From contig CAMVCB010000002.1 in assembly GCA_947165895.1 (NCBI GenBank), positions 1 to 64,000 on the forward strand: 64,000 nt of DNA. The letters run 5' to 3'. Below, one piece after another: positions 54,593-63,858 of this stretch. The DNA comes from an uncultured Treponema sp. (GTDB taxonomy: Bacteria; Spirochaetota; Spirochaetia; Treponematales; Treponemataceae). Below the pieces are notes generated by a model. The model was not told where the DNA came from and did no database searches. It saw nothing but the letters and a program-made list of their open reading frames with translations. The position numbers and the translations under genes are program-made. The first letter of the stretch is position 1. Each line of letters starts with the position of its first letter.

Positions 54593-55678
54593 ATGAAAAC
54601 TACTGCTGTTAAAACAATCGGAATCCTTACTTCCGGCGGTGATGCCCCTGGCTTAAACGCCGCAATCAGAGCTTTGTGTCTTTCTGGAAAACAAAAATAC
54701 GGCATGAAATTTATTGGCGTAAGAAACGGTTACCGGGGACTTATTGACGGTGACTGCTTCAAAATGGACGATATGGATTTTTCAGGAATGATTAACCTTG
54801 GCGGTACTATTTTAGGTACTTCTCGTGTAAAGCCATTTAAAAATCCTCTTCCGGATCCAAAGACCGGACTTTTACCTGTTGAAGGAATCAGGGAAACATT
54901 TAAAAAGTTCAAGCTGGATGCCCTTGTCTGTCTGGGTGGAAACGGAACAAACTCAACCGCTGCCCGGCTTAGTGAAAACGGCTTTAATGTGATTGGACTG
55001 CCAAAGACAATCGATAACGACATTGCCGAAACAGAGGAGACCTTTGGTTTTCATACGGCAATTGACGTTGCAACTGCCGGAATCGAAGCAATCAGAACTA
55101 CAGCCCGCAGTCACGGGCGTGCCATGGTTGTAGAGATTATGGGGCATAAAGTCGGCTGGCTTGGCCTGCATTCTGGAATTGCCGCAAGTGCAGACGTAAT
55201 CCTTTTGCCGGAAATTCCTTATGACATCAAAAAGATTGGAAAATTCATAAATGCAAAGCGTGATGCCGGACAGAAATATTTTATTATTGCCTGCTCGGAA
55301 GGCGCTTTGAATCTTGAAGAAGCAAAGCTTGGCAAAAAGGACTTCAAGGCTGCCCGTGCTTCTATGTCTCAGTCAATCGGCTTCAGGGTCGCAAAGGAAA
55401 TAGAAGAAGAAACCGGTTTTGAAACCCGTACTTCCGTTTTGGGATATTTGCAGCGTGGTGGTGCTCCGGATGCCCATGATATGCTGCTCGCAACAAAGCT
55501 GGGATCTGCCGCCGTAGATTTTCTTGCGGAAGGTCGTTTTGGCAACCTGATTGGAATCCGCGATGGCCGCGTTGCAGGAATTCCTCTTACTACTATTATG
55601 GACCGGGTTAAGCCTATTCCTCTTGATGATGATATGCTGGCTTCCGGCCGTGCCCTTGGCATTTGCTTTGGTGATTAA
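54593..55678 (+). CDS. pfkA: 6-phosphofructokinase
   Basis: 361 residues. ILTSGGDAPGLNAAIRAL at the N-terminus, LGGNGTNSTAARL and PKTIDNDIAETEETFGFHTA with the catalytic TIDND, plus GYLQRGGAPDAHD. Gly-Gly-Asn-Gly-Thr (GGNGT, residues near 118) replaces the GGDGS of E. coli, a form seen in several actinobacterial and spirochaetal PFKs; whether it uses ATP or PPi cannot be told safely. TATAAT ends seven bases before the ATG: leaderless candidate. Confidence 0.93.
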   Translation: MKTTAVKTIGILTSGGDAPGLNAAIRALCLSGKQKYGMKFIGVRNGYRGLIDGDCFKMDDMDFSGMINLGGTILGTSRVKPFKNPLPDPKTGLLPVEGIRETFKKFKLDALVCLGGNGTNSTAARLSENGFNVIGLPKTIDNDIAETEETFGFHTAIDVATAGIEAIRTTARSHGRAMVVEIMGHKVGWLGLHSGIAASADVILLPEIPYDIKKIGKFINAKRDAGQKYFIIACSEGALNLEEAKLGKKDFKAARASMSQSIGFRVAKEIEEETGFETRTSVLGYLQRGGAPDAHDMLLATKLGSAAVDFLAEGRFGNLIGIRDGRVAGIPLTTIMDRVKPIPLDDDMLASGRALGICFGD

Positions 55679-55697
55679 AATCATCTAAAATAAAAAC

Positions 55698-56636
55698 ATG
55701 ACCAGAGGAACTCTTAAATGCCGCCGTTGTCCCGAATGTCTTGGCTACGGATGCCTGGACCAGCTTCCGGGGCTGGGCGGTGTTTTTCATAATAAGAACT
55801 TTCAGCTGAACTGCTCTGCCTGGAAAAATCTGCAGGCGGACGGGGAAGCTGACGGAACAATTAAAAAAATCAGACAGATTGAATTTTCTCCATCGCAGAT
55901 TATGTGCGCCCCGGTTACCGGCAGCGTAGAGAACATTGGCTACGCGAATGAGGCGGATTTTTATTTTCCCTATTTCAATGAATCGCGAAAGGCGGGCTTT
56001 GGAGTTTGTGTCGGGGACGGCTATCCTGACGAAAAGCTTGAGTTTGGAATTGAAGCCGTAAAGAAAATCCGGGCGGACTTTGACCCGGATTTTAAGGCGG
56101 CCTTTTTCCTCAAGCCCTATCCTCAGAATATTTTATTCAAAAGGCTGGAAAAGGTCCTTCCTTACGCAAGCCATATCGGCCTTGATATCGACGCCTATAA
56201 TATCGCCACCATGCGCAATAAGGTTCACTTGGAAAAGAAAACTGCCGAAGACCTGGAAGCCCTGCGGGATTTTTGCCGCCAGCAGGCAGGCGGGGCGGCA
56301 CTTCCATTTGTAATTAAGGGCCTTTTTACCCCGGAAGATTTGCAGCTGGTAAAAGATTTTCGCCCGGAAGTTGCCCTTGTTTCAAATCACGGAGGCCGGG
56401 TAGAAACCCTGCAGGGAAGCTCGGCGGATTTTCTTCTGGAAAATGCAGAGCTGCTTCACAAATGCTGTGACCAGGTCTGGGTAGACGGCGGAATCAGAAG
56501 CGGACTTGATGTTCAGACTGCAATTTATTACGGCGCCGACCGGGTGCTTGCGGCCCGCCCGATTATTCAGGATGTTTTTGACGGACAAACAAAAAATTTA
56601 ATAAAACTTAAAAATTGTGATATAATTAAAAAATAA
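55698..56636 (+). CDS. FMN-dependent alpha-hydroxy-acid dehydrogenase-like protein
   Basis: 312 residues. TIM-barrel FMN enzyme of the lactate oxidase/glycolate oxidase group, with LVSNHGGRV and WVDGGIRSG, and a final phosphate site VLAARPII. N-terminal Cys cluster CRRCPECLGYGC precedes PGLGGVF, as in Firmicute relatives whose substrate is not known. Close behind pfkA; TAAAAT six bases before the ATG may give a separate leaderless start. Confidence 0.85.
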   Translation: MTRGTLKCRRCPECLGYGCLDQLPGLGGVFHNKNFQLNCSAWKNLQADGEADGTIKKIRQIEFSPSQIMCAPVTGSVENIGYANEADFYFPYFNESRKAGFGVCVGDGYPDEKLEFGIEAVKKIRADFDPDFKAAFFLKPYPQNILFKRLEKVLPYASHIGLDIDAYNIATMRNKVHLEKKTAEDLEALRDFCRQQAGGAALPFVIKGLFTPEDLQLVKDFRPEVALVSNHGGRVETLQGSSADFLLENAELLHKCCDQVWVDGGIRSGLDVQTAIYYGADRVLAARPIIQDVFDGQTKNLIKLKNCDIIKK

Positions 56637-56662
56637 GAAAATAATAAAAAACGAGGAAAATA

Positions 56663-58297
56663 ATGCCTGTTACCGACTTTCTGGAAAGAAACGCTAAATT
56701 ATATCCTGATGAAATTGCCCTTGTAGAGCTAAACCCTGAAATCCCTGACGGAAGACGCCTTACCTGGAAGGATTCAGATTTGATTGAATCTACAAAAAAC
56801 GCACCTTACCGCCGCGAAATCAGCTGGGCAGTATTTGACGAAAAGGCTAACCGTTTTGCAAACATGCTTATCAACCGCGGAATCAAAAAAAGCGATAAAG
56901 TTGCAATCCTTATGTATAACTGCCTTGAATGGCTGCCAATTTATTTTGGTATCCTTAAGACTGGTGCCATTGCCGTTCCCTTCAATTTCCGCTACGACTC
57001 AGATGAAATCCTTTACTGTGTAGACCTTGCCGACGTTGATGTTCTTGTATTCGGCTTTGAGTTTATAGGCCGCATCGAGCAGATTGCAGACAGGCTTATG
57101 AAAAAACGTCTTTTGATTTATGTAGGAGACGGCTGTCCTGATTTTGCCGAAAGCTACCGTGAGCTTGCTGCCGACTGTTCAAGTAAGGCGCCGGACATAA
57201 AAATCACAGATGATGATTTTGGCGCAATTTATTTTTCTTCGGGAACTACAGGCTTTCCAAAGGCAATCCTTCACAAGCACCGCAGTCTGACCCAGGCCGC
57301 CGAAATGGAACAGGTTCACCATCAGACCGGCCGCGACGATGTTTTCCTTTGTATTCCGCCTCTTTATCATACCGGAGCAAAATTCCACTGGATGGGCTCT
57401 CTTGTTGCGGGAAGCCGGGCCGTTCTCCTTAAGGGAGCAAAGCCTAAAACCATTCTGGATGCCGTTTCTAATGAGCACTGTACGATAGTCTGGCTTCTGG
57501 TACCCTGGGCCCAGGATATTCTTGATGCCTTTGACAGGGGCGAACTTAAAAAAGAGGATTTCCAGCTGGATCAGTGGCGCCTTATGCACATTGGTGCCCA
57601 GCCTGTTCCTCCTTCTTTGATTAAGCACTGGCATGAATATTTCCCTGATCAGGCTTACGATACGAATTACGGACTTTCTGAATCTACCGGCCCCGGCTGC
57701 GTTCACCTTGGAATGGAAAATACCCACAAGGTTGGTGCAATCGGCGTTCCCGGCTACCGCTGGCAGTGTAAGATTGTTGACGAGCAGGGAAATGAAGTTA
57801 AACGCGGCGACGTGGGCGAACTTTGTGTAAAAGGTCCCGGCGTTATGACCTGCTACATCCACAATGCTGAAGCAACTGCCGATACAATCAAAGAGGGCTG
57901 GCTTTTTACCGGCGATATGGCAATGCAGGATGAAGACGGATTCTACTTCCTGGTTGACCGCAAAAAAGACGTTATTGTCAGCGGTGGTGAAAATATTTAC
58001 CCGGTTCAGATTGAAGACTTTTTGCGCACAAATCCAAAAATTAAGGATGTTGCCGTTATCGGCCTTGCAGACCGCCGCCTTGGCGAAAAAACAGCTGCCA
58101 TCATAGAAATAAAAGAGGGTATGACAGCCACAAAAGAAGAAATTGATGACTTCTGCCAGGGACTTGCCCGCTACAAACGCCCTAAGGAAATCATTTTTGA
58201 TTCAATTCCGCGAAATGCCACCGGCAAGATTGAAAAACCTGCCCTCCGCAAACGCTACGGCGCCGACCAGCTTGTTGCCCAGGAGAACAGAGCTTAG
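56663..58297 (+). CDS. AMP-binding acyl-CoA synthetase
   Basis: 544 residues. AMP-binding P-loop YFSSGTTGFPKAILHKH near 190, NYGLSESTGPG, TGDMAMQDEDGFYFLVDRKKDVIVSGGENIYPVQIE and the C-terminal catalytic Lys in PRNATGKIEKPALRKRY. Ligates a carboxylic acid to CoA; chain length not deducible. GAGG ribosome site. Confidence 0.9.
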   Translation: MPVTDFLERNAKLYPDEIALVELNPEIPDGRRLTWKDSDLIESTKNAPYRREISWAVFDEKANRFANMLINRGIKKSDKVAILMYNCLEWLPIYFGILKTGAIAVPFNFRYDSDEILYCVDLADVDVLVFGFEFIGRIEQIADRLMKKRLLIYVGDGCPDFAESYRELAADCSSKAPDIKITDDDFGAIYFSSGTTGFPKAILHKHRSLTQAAEMEQVHHQTGRDDVFLCIPPLYHTGAKFHWMGSLVAGSRAVLLKGAKPKTILDAVSNEHCTIVWLLVPWAQDILDAFDRGELKKEDFQLDQWRLMHIGAQPVPPSLIKHWHEYFPDQAYDTNYGLSESTGPGCVHLGMENTHKVGAIGVPGYRWQCKIVDEQGNEVKRGDVGELCVKGPGVMTCYIHNAEATADTIKEGWLFTGDMAMQDEDGFYFLVDRKKDVIVSGGENIYPVQIEDFLRTNPKIKDVAVIGLADRRLGEKTAAIIEIKEGMTATKEEIDDFCQGLARYKRPKEIIFDSIPRNATGKIEKPALRKRYGADQLVAQENRA

Positions 58298-58344
58298 GTG
58301 ATAAGGTTATAGTTATAAGCAAATAGCTATTAGCGGTTTTAAAG

Positions 58345-58480
58345 GTAGGATTGCAAAAAATACGCGAGCGAAGGTGCGGATTCAAACTGCATCGTGGGGG
58401 CGAGCGAAGCGAGTCCAATTTCCAAATATCCCACGCCCGCAGTTTGCAAGACGCACCACAGCGGGAGTGTTTTTTGCAGT
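58345..58480. repeat. Large nested inverted repeat
   Basis: Nested pairs: GCAAAAAATAC with GTGTTTTTTGC, GGTGCG with CGCACC, AAACTGC with GCAGTTT, CGTGGG with CCCACG. Together they make a 130-bp imperfect cruciform between the synthetase and deacetylase genes. The region 58298-58500 contains no gene. Confidence 0.6.
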
Positions 58481-58500
58481 TTTAATTTTGGAATAGATAT

Positions 58501-59130
58501 ATGAGCGATAAAAAGTTAATTTCTTTAAGTTTTGACGACGGACCAAACCTTACCGGCCCGGTAATGAACGATATGCTGGACCTGCTTGAAAAACACGGCC
58601 TTCCCGGCTCTTTTTTCCTGATTGGAAACAAAATTAATGATGAAAATGCCCCCGTAATCAGGCGTGCCATGGCTCTGGGCTGCGATATCGAAAATCATTC
58701 CTGGTCACATCCCGATGCCGTAAAGGAAGGCCTTTCCAAAGCTCAGATTGAAGATGAGTTCTGGCGCACCGAAGAAGCAATCTTTAAAGTTACCGGCCGC
58801 CACACAGAATTTTACCGCCCGCCCTATATTTCCGTAAATGATTTAATGTACCAGGCCGTACCCCGTCCCTTCATTTGCGGCCACGCCTGCGAAGACTGGA
58901 TTCCCGAATACACTGCCGATATCCTGCTTGAAAAAATGCTTTCCGGCACTCAGGACGGCGTAATTTATCTTCTTCATTGCGGCGAAAGCAACCTGCACAG
59001 CGTAGAAACCGTCAGCCGCGCCATCCCCATCCTCAAATCCCAGGGCTATGACTTTGTCACCGTTCCGGAGCTTTTTAAGCGCAAAGGCATTCACCCTGCA
59101 ACGGGTAAGCTCTGGACGGTAGTGGAATAA
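58501..59130 (+). CDS. Polysaccharide deacetylase (NodB domain)
   Basis: 209 residues. NodB motif 1 SFDDGPN with the metal Asp, motif 2 ENHSWSHPD with two His, motif 3 FYRPPY. No signal peptide, so it acts in the cytosol or is missing export; most peptidoglycan deacetylases are exported. Carbohydrate esterase family 4 by motif; substrate unknown. Confidence 0.87.
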   Translation: MSDKKLISLSFDDGPNLTGPVMNDMLDLLEKHGLPGSFFLIGNKINDENAPVIRRAMALGCDIENHSWSHPDAVKEGLSKAQIEDEFWRTEEAIFKVTGRHTEFYRPPYISVNDLMYQAVPRPFICGHACEDWIPEYTADILLEKMLSGTQDGVIYLLHCGESNLHSVETVSRAIPILKSQGYDFVTVPELFKRKGIHPATGKLWTVVE

Positions 59131-59150
59131 ATTCCTGAAAAATTGCAATG

Positions 59151-59226
59151 TTACTATTGACAGTAACAATAACTTGTAGTAGTCTGTTTCTACAAACAGA
59201 AACGTTTCTGTTTGTAGAAACAGGAG
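59151..59226 (+). promoter_or_regulatory. trp promoter with 40-bp perfect palindrome
   Basis: TTGACA at 59157-59162 and TAGTCT at 59180-59185, 17 bp apart. From 59184 to 59223 runs a perfect 40-bp inverted repeat made of two 16-bp palindromes, CTGTTTCTACAAACAG and CTGTTTGTAGAAACAG. It covers the start of transcription and reaches the ribosome site (AGGAG 59222-59226), so it could act as operator and RNA hairpin. Confidence 0.75.
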
Positions 59227-59231
59227 AAACT

Positions 59232-60710
59232 ATGAGTTCACGTACAGATTCACTTTATTTTACACTTCCTTGTGACCGTTATACGCCTTTTTCACTTGCG
59301 CGAAAAATCGGGGCAAAGGCTATTCTTGAAAGCGCAAATTTTGCCCGGGGAAAAGACCGTTATTCAATTTTAATGCTGGAAGAGGCTTTTCATATTATTC
59401 AGGATGATGAAGGAGTTGCCTTTCTGATTGACGGCCGCCGTCTTCCTTATCACGGAAAAAACACTACAGGTGAAACAATTGCACCGGGAAGCCGTGTTCT
59501 CCATACGCCGGACATTCTGGATGCCCTTTTGTATGTGGCCCAGCAGAATGATATGAGTGTTCTGCGTCATGCTGATGGCTCTGAAACTCCAAATTCAATT
59601 CCTGTTCCTGCAAGCGGACTTGGCTACCTCAGCTATGAATTCTGTGCCCGCTGCGACACAATCACCATGCAGACTCAGACCGACGAGCTTCACATTCCTG
59701 AAAGCGATTTTATTGCCGGTCACATCTACGTGATTTTTGACCACTTTACAGAGCAGCTTCACGTTTTTGCCCTCAACTATAACGAACATCAGATTGATCT
59801 GGAAAAGGCTGTTGAAGATTTGAAAAAACGCCTTAATGATATGGATTTTACCTACCTGCAGGGGCCTGAAGAACCTAAGCCTGTCCGCACTATCACAAAT
59901 CTTGAGCAGAGCGAGCGGGAATATAAGGAAAAAGTTAATGCCATCAAAGAGCACATTATTGCGGGTGACCTTTTGCAGGCTGTTCCAAGCCGCCGCCTTC
60001 AGGTGGAAAATGCAAACTCCGCCCTGGAAATCTACCGCCGTCTTCGTTCAGTGAATCCTTCGCCATATCTTCTTTACATTGATTTTGGAGCCATGCAGCT
60101 TGTGGGCTCTTCGCCGGAAAGTCTTGTTCGGGTTCGTAAGGGCCTAGCTTCCATCCGCCCGATTGCGGGTACCCGCCGCCGCGGTAAAAATGATGCAGAA
60201 GATGAGGCTTTGAAAAAGGAGCTTCTGGAAAATGAAAAGGAAAGGGCAGAGCATCTTATGCTGGTTGACCTTGCCCGCAATGACCTTGGCCGCGTCTGCG
60301 AAAACGGCAGCGTAACTGTTGACCGCTTTATGGACGTGGAGCTTTTCAGTCATGTAATGCACATTGTCAGTGACGTTCAGGGTAAGGTTCGCTCTGATTT
60401 TAAGCCGATTCAGGTTTTGCGTGCTGCCTTTCCGGCTGGAACGGTTTCTGGCGCACCAAAAATCAGTGCCATTCAGATTTTGAGCGGCCTTGAAAAAATC
60501 AAACGTCGTTTTTATGCGGGCGCAATCGGCTACATTCAGAGTAACGGTGATTTGGACTTCTGTATCGCAATCCGCTGTGCCATGAAGCAGGGCAAGGTCT
60601 GGACAATGCAGGCCGGCGGCGGAATTGTCTATGATTCTGACCCGGACCGCGAATGGGAAGAAACAAACGAAAAATTAGGCGCTTTGAAGGCCGTTCTGGA
60701 GGGTAAGTAA
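59232..60710 (+). CDS. trpE: Anthranilate synthase component I
   Basis: 492 residues from the ATG at 59232 (AGGAG site). Chorismate-binding domain: SPESLVRVRKG, IRPIAGTRRRG, DLARNDLGRVC, GTVSGAPKISAIQIL, GAIGYIQSNGDLDFCIAIR. The N-terminal regulatory domain is present. Makes anthranilate with the glutaminase encoded next. No downstream trpC, F, B or A in the window. Confidence 0.94.
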   Translation: MSSRTDSLYFTLPCDRYTPFSLARKIGAKAILESANFARGKDRYSILMLEEAFHIIQDDEGVAFLIDGRRLPYHGKNTTGETIAPGSRVLHTPDILDALLYVAQQNDMSVLRHADGSETPNSIPVPASGLGYLSYEFCARCDTITMQTQTDELHIPESDFIAGHIYVIFDHFTEQLHVFALNYNEHQIDLEKAVEDLKKRLNDMDFTYLQGPEEPKPVRTITNLEQSEREYKEKVNAIKEHIIAGDLLQAVPSRRLQVENANSALEIYRRLRSVNPSPYLLYIDFGAMQLVGSSPESLVRVRKGLASIRPIAGTRRRGKNDAEDEALKKELLENEKERAEHLMLVDLARNDLGRVCENGSVTVDRFMDVELFSHVMHIVSDVQGKVRSDFKPIQVLRAAFPAGTVSGAPKISAIQILSGLEKIKRRFYAGAIGYIQSNGDLDFCIAIRCAMKQGKVWTMQAGGGIVYDSDPDREWEETNEKLGALKAVLEGK

Positions 60711-60711
60711 T

Positions 60712-62316
60712 ATGATAGCTTTTATTGATAACAAAGATAGTTTTACATTTAATATCGTACAGTCGCTGGAAAGAGTGAGCGGCGATCAGGTTTGTGTTTT
60801 CCGTTCTGAGGAATGCTCGGTAAAGGAGATTGAAGATGCTAAGCCTGATTTTCTGGTTGTGGGACCGGGACCTGGAACTCCCCAGCAGGCCGGAATCAGC
60901 ATTGAGGCAATCCGATATTTTGCGGGAAAGCTTCCAATTCTGGGAATCTGTCTTGGTCATCAGGCAATTGGTGCAGCTTTTGGTGCAAAAATTGTTGGCG
61001 CAAGATATATCCGCCACGGAATTGTGGAAAGCATGAATGCCGACGGAAAGGGACTTTTCAGAATCATCGGAAAAAGCGGAACTTTTACCCGCTATCATTC
61101 CCTTGTAATTGACGAATCGACGCTGCCGGAGGAATTTGAAGTGAGCTGCCGGGCAAAGGACGGAGACATTATGGGAATCCGCCACAAGTCCATGATTATT
61201 GAAGGCGTTCAGTTCCACCCGGAAAGTATTGCCAGCCAGCTGGGGGACAGCATTTTCAAGGCCTTTTTGAATTACCGCCGCGAAAATCTTGATACTGCGG
61301 CTTACATCAACAAGCTGCTTGCCGGAAAAGATTTGACTGAGGAAGAAGCTGCCAGTTTTATGGATGTTGTTACTGCCGGAACTATGGATGAGCGCATTAT
61401 GTCTGCAATTCTTGTGGCTATGGCGGCAAAGGGAGTTTCAACCGGCGAGATGGTTGGCTGTGCCCGGACTCTTTTGAACAAAAAGACAAAGCTCCCGCTT
61501 GAGAAAAAGGGGCTTGCAGAAATTGTAGGAACCGGCGGCGATGGTAAGGGAAGCTTTAATATTTCTTCAATGTCAGCCCTGATTGTTGCAAGCTGCGGTC
61601 AGCCTATGGCAAAGCACGGAAACCGCGCTGTAAGCTCAAAATCCGGTGCAGCTGATTTCTTTGAAAATCTTGGCTTAAAAATTATGGCTAAGCCTGCCGA
61701 AACTGCAAAGCTTATTGAAAAAACCGGTTTCGGATTTTTGATGGCGCCGGTTTACCATTCTGCAATGCGTTTTGCGGCTCCTGTCCGCAAGGCTCTTGGT
61801 GTAAAAACAATTTTCAACCTTCTTGGACCACTTTTGAATCCGGCTGGGGCAGAATATGAGCTTCTTGGTGTTTATGATGTAAACATCCTGGAAGATTATG
61901 CAAAGGCCGCAAAAGGGCTTGGTGCAAAGAGGGTAATGGTAATTCATTCCCGGGACGGCTATGATGAAATCAGCCCATGCGTTCCTACCGATGTTTACCA
62001 GATTGACGAAAAAGGCAACGAAAACCGCTATGTAATTGACCCTGCCAAGCTTGGAATTACAGGCTGCGATGAAGATGAGCTTATGGGTGGAAACGGTGCC
62101 GACAATGCGGCCCTTGCCATGGAAGTTCTTAAAGGCGGCGGCAGAAAAACCATTAAGGAAGCTGTCTGCCTGAATTCCGGTGCAGTCCTTTACCTCAGCG
62201 GAAAGGCAAAAAGCATTAAGGAAGGCTACGATATGGCCCGTGAAGCTGTTGAAAGCGGAAAAGTCCTTGCCAAGCTTCAGGAGATTCAGGAAGTAAGCCG
62301 GGAATTTGCGGCGTAA
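60712..62316 (+). CDS. trpGD: Anthranilate synthase component II-phosphoribosyltransferase fusion
   Basis: 534 residues. Residues 1-190: class-I glutamine amidotransferase, PGPGTPQQAG, nucleophile Cys in GICLGHQAIG, and HPESIAS. Residues about 195-534: anthranilate phosphoribosyltransferase, GTGGDGKGSFNISSMSALIVASCG, KHGNRAVSSKSGAADFFENLG. The fusion occurs in E. coli as TrpD (TrpGD). It starts one base after the trpE stop, so the two are translationally coupled. Confidence 0.94.
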   Translation: MIAFIDNKDSFTFNIVQSLERVSGDQVCVFRSEECSVKEIEDAKPDFLVVGPGPGTPQQAGISIEAIRYFAGKLPILGICLGHQAIGAAFGAKIVGARYIRHGIVESMNADGKGLFRIIGKSGTFTRYHSLVIDESTLPEEFEVSCRAKDGDIMGIRHKSMIIEGVQFHPESIASQLGDSIFKAFLNYRRENLDTAAYINKLLAGKDLTEEEAASFMDVVTAGTMDERIMSAILVAMAAKGVSTGEMVGCARTLLNKKTKLPLEKKGLAEIVGTGGDGKGSFNISSMSALIVASCGQPMAKHGNRAVSSKSGAADFFENLGLKIMAKPAETAKLIEKTGFGFLMAPVYHSAMRFAAPVRKALGVKTIFNLLGPLLNPAGAEYELLGVYDVNILEDYAKAAKGLGAKRVMVIHSRDGYDEISPCVPTDVYQIDEKGNENRYVIDPAKLGITGCDEDELMGGNGADNAALAMEVLKGGGRKTIKEAVCLNSGAVLYLSGKAKSIKEGYDMAREAVESGKVLAKLQEIQEVSREFAA

Positions 62317-62325
62317 AAAAAAATG

Positions 62326-62418
62326 GGGCGTTGCGGGGCCACCGGGGAAGGTGGATTTGCCCCGCAGAAGGGGTAGCGCGCAACGGAGTGCGCCGGCAAG
62401 CATAGCTTGCCGAGCCAT
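62326..62418 (+). repeat. GC-rich intergenic repeat
   Basis: Starts directly after the trpGD stop: GGGGCGTTGCGGGGCCACC, GGGGTAGCGCGCAACGGAGTGCGCCGG, then GGCAAGCATAGCTTGCC. Same plan as 49996 and 39090. Confidence 0.55.
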
Positions 62419-62422
62419 GTTA

Positions 62423-62474
62423 ATCGATGAAGCTAAAAGACAGTCACGATGGACTGTCTTTTAGCTTCATCGAT
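62423..62474. terminator. Bidirectional terminator, 23-bp perfect stem
   Basis: ATCGATGAAGCTAAAAGACA and its complement pair over a short loop between the convergent trpGD and MATE genes, with TTTTT after in the rightward direction. Serves both genes. Confidence 0.82.
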
Positions 62475-62499
62475 TTTTGGCAGGGAAGGCTTTCCCCTC

Positions 62500-63858
62500 C
62501 TACAGCTTGCTGATAATTTTTCTGTTAATTCTTCTGTAATACAAAATTGAAAGTGTAACGGCAAAAACTTCGGCAACAGGGAAGCAGAGCCATACCATAT
62601 TCAGGTTGCCGGTAAGAGAGAAAAGGTAAGCAACCGGCAGCAGAACAAAAATCTGACGGATAAGGGAAACTGTCATGCTGTAAACGGCTTTTCCGAAGGC
62701 CTGGAAAACGTTGGAAAGGGAAATTGCGATGGCGGCACCCATAAAGCTTGGGGCAATCAGGCGCAGGGCCGGAACACCAATCTCAAGCATTGAATCTGAA
62801 GCGCTGAAAAGCTTTAGCAGCAGGTGAGGGAAAAACTCAAAAATTGTAATGCCCGCGAACATGATTGTACTTGCCGAAATAATCGAAAGAAAAACGGCAC
62901 GGTAAATGCGGTCTTTGTTTTTTGCTCCGTAGTTGTATGCAATAATCGGAACAACACCGCTGTTGAGCCCGAAAACAGGCATAAAGATAAAGCTGTTCAG
63001 CTTGAAGTAAGAACCGTAAACGGCAATCGCAGTTGTGCTGAAGGCACCGATAATCAGGTTCATAAAATATGTCGTAACCGAAGTTACAGAGGTCAATATA
63101 ATAGAAGGAACCGCAATTTTGTAAATGCTGGCAATAATTTTTCCGTCCGGGCGGAAGCCTTTAAGGCTGAAGTGGACTTCGTGGTTTTTCAGCAGGTTTG
63201 CGCTACAGGAAACGCAGAGGCTGGCAAACTGTCCGATGATTGTTGCAACAGCCGCACCGTAAACTCCCATCTCCGGGAAAGGTCCAAGACCAAAAATCAA
63301 AACCGGGTCAAGAATGATATTTGTGATTGCACCCGCCAGCTGAGAAAACATTGTGTAAATCGTTTTTCCAGTCGACTGAAGGATGCGGTCAAACATAACT
63401 CCAATAAAACAGAAGGTACAGCAGTAAACAATTACATGCATGTATTCAAGGCCGTACTCAATAATCTGCTCGTTTGAAGTCTGAGAATGCAGATAAACAG
63501 GAATAAAAAAGAAGCCCAGAACAATAAAGGCAATCGAAGTAAGGAAGGAAATAAAAAGTCCGTTTATTGCAGTTTTATCTACAGCTTCCTGATTGTGCTC
63601 ACCAAGACGGCGCGAAAGAATTGCGTTTACGCCGACTCCGGTACCAATAGAAAATGACATGAGCAGGTTCTGAACCGGAAAGGCAAGCGAAAGTGCGGTC
63701 AAAGCTTCCTCATTAATCATTGCAATGAACATAGAGTCCACGATGTTATACAGCGCAAGAATAAACATGGAGAACATCATAGGAAGCGACATATTAAGAA
63801 TTAATCTTCCAACCGGCATCACGCCCATTTTGTTTTGTGTCTGAGGTTTATTTTCCAT
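62500..63858 (-). CDS. MATE-family efflux transporter
   Basis: 452 residues with about twelve helices; N-terminal SLPMMFSMFILALYNIVDSMFIAMINEEALTALSLAFPVQNLL is typical. Different subgroup from the 23-24 kb copy. Upstream (63859-63890): TTGAAA, 17 bp, TAAAAT ending nine bases before the ATG, no ribosome site, so nearly leaderless. Nothing further is recognised to position 64000. Confidence 0.9.
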   Translation of the reverse strand: MENKPQTQNKMGVMPVGRLILNMSLPMMFSMFILALYNIVDSMFIAMINEEALTALSLAFPVQNLLMSFSIGTGVGVNAILSRRLGEHNQEAVDKTAINGLFISFLTSIAFIVLGFFFIPVYLHSQTSNEQIIEYGLEYMHVIVYCCTFCFIGVMFDRILQSTGKTIYTMFSQLAGAITNIILDPVLIFGLGPFPEMGVYGAAVATIIGQFASLCVSCSANLLKNHEVHFSLKGFRPDGKIIASIYKIAVPSIILTSVTSVTTYFMNLIIGAFSTTAIAVYGSYFKLNSFIFMPVFGLNSGVVPIIAYNYGAKNKDRIYRAVFLSIISASTIMFAGITIFEFFPHLLLKLFSASDSMLEIGVPALRLIAPSFMGAAIAISLSNVFQAFGKAVYSMTVSLIRQIFVLLPVAYLFSLTGNLNMVWLCFPVAEVFAVTLSILYYRRINRKIISKL

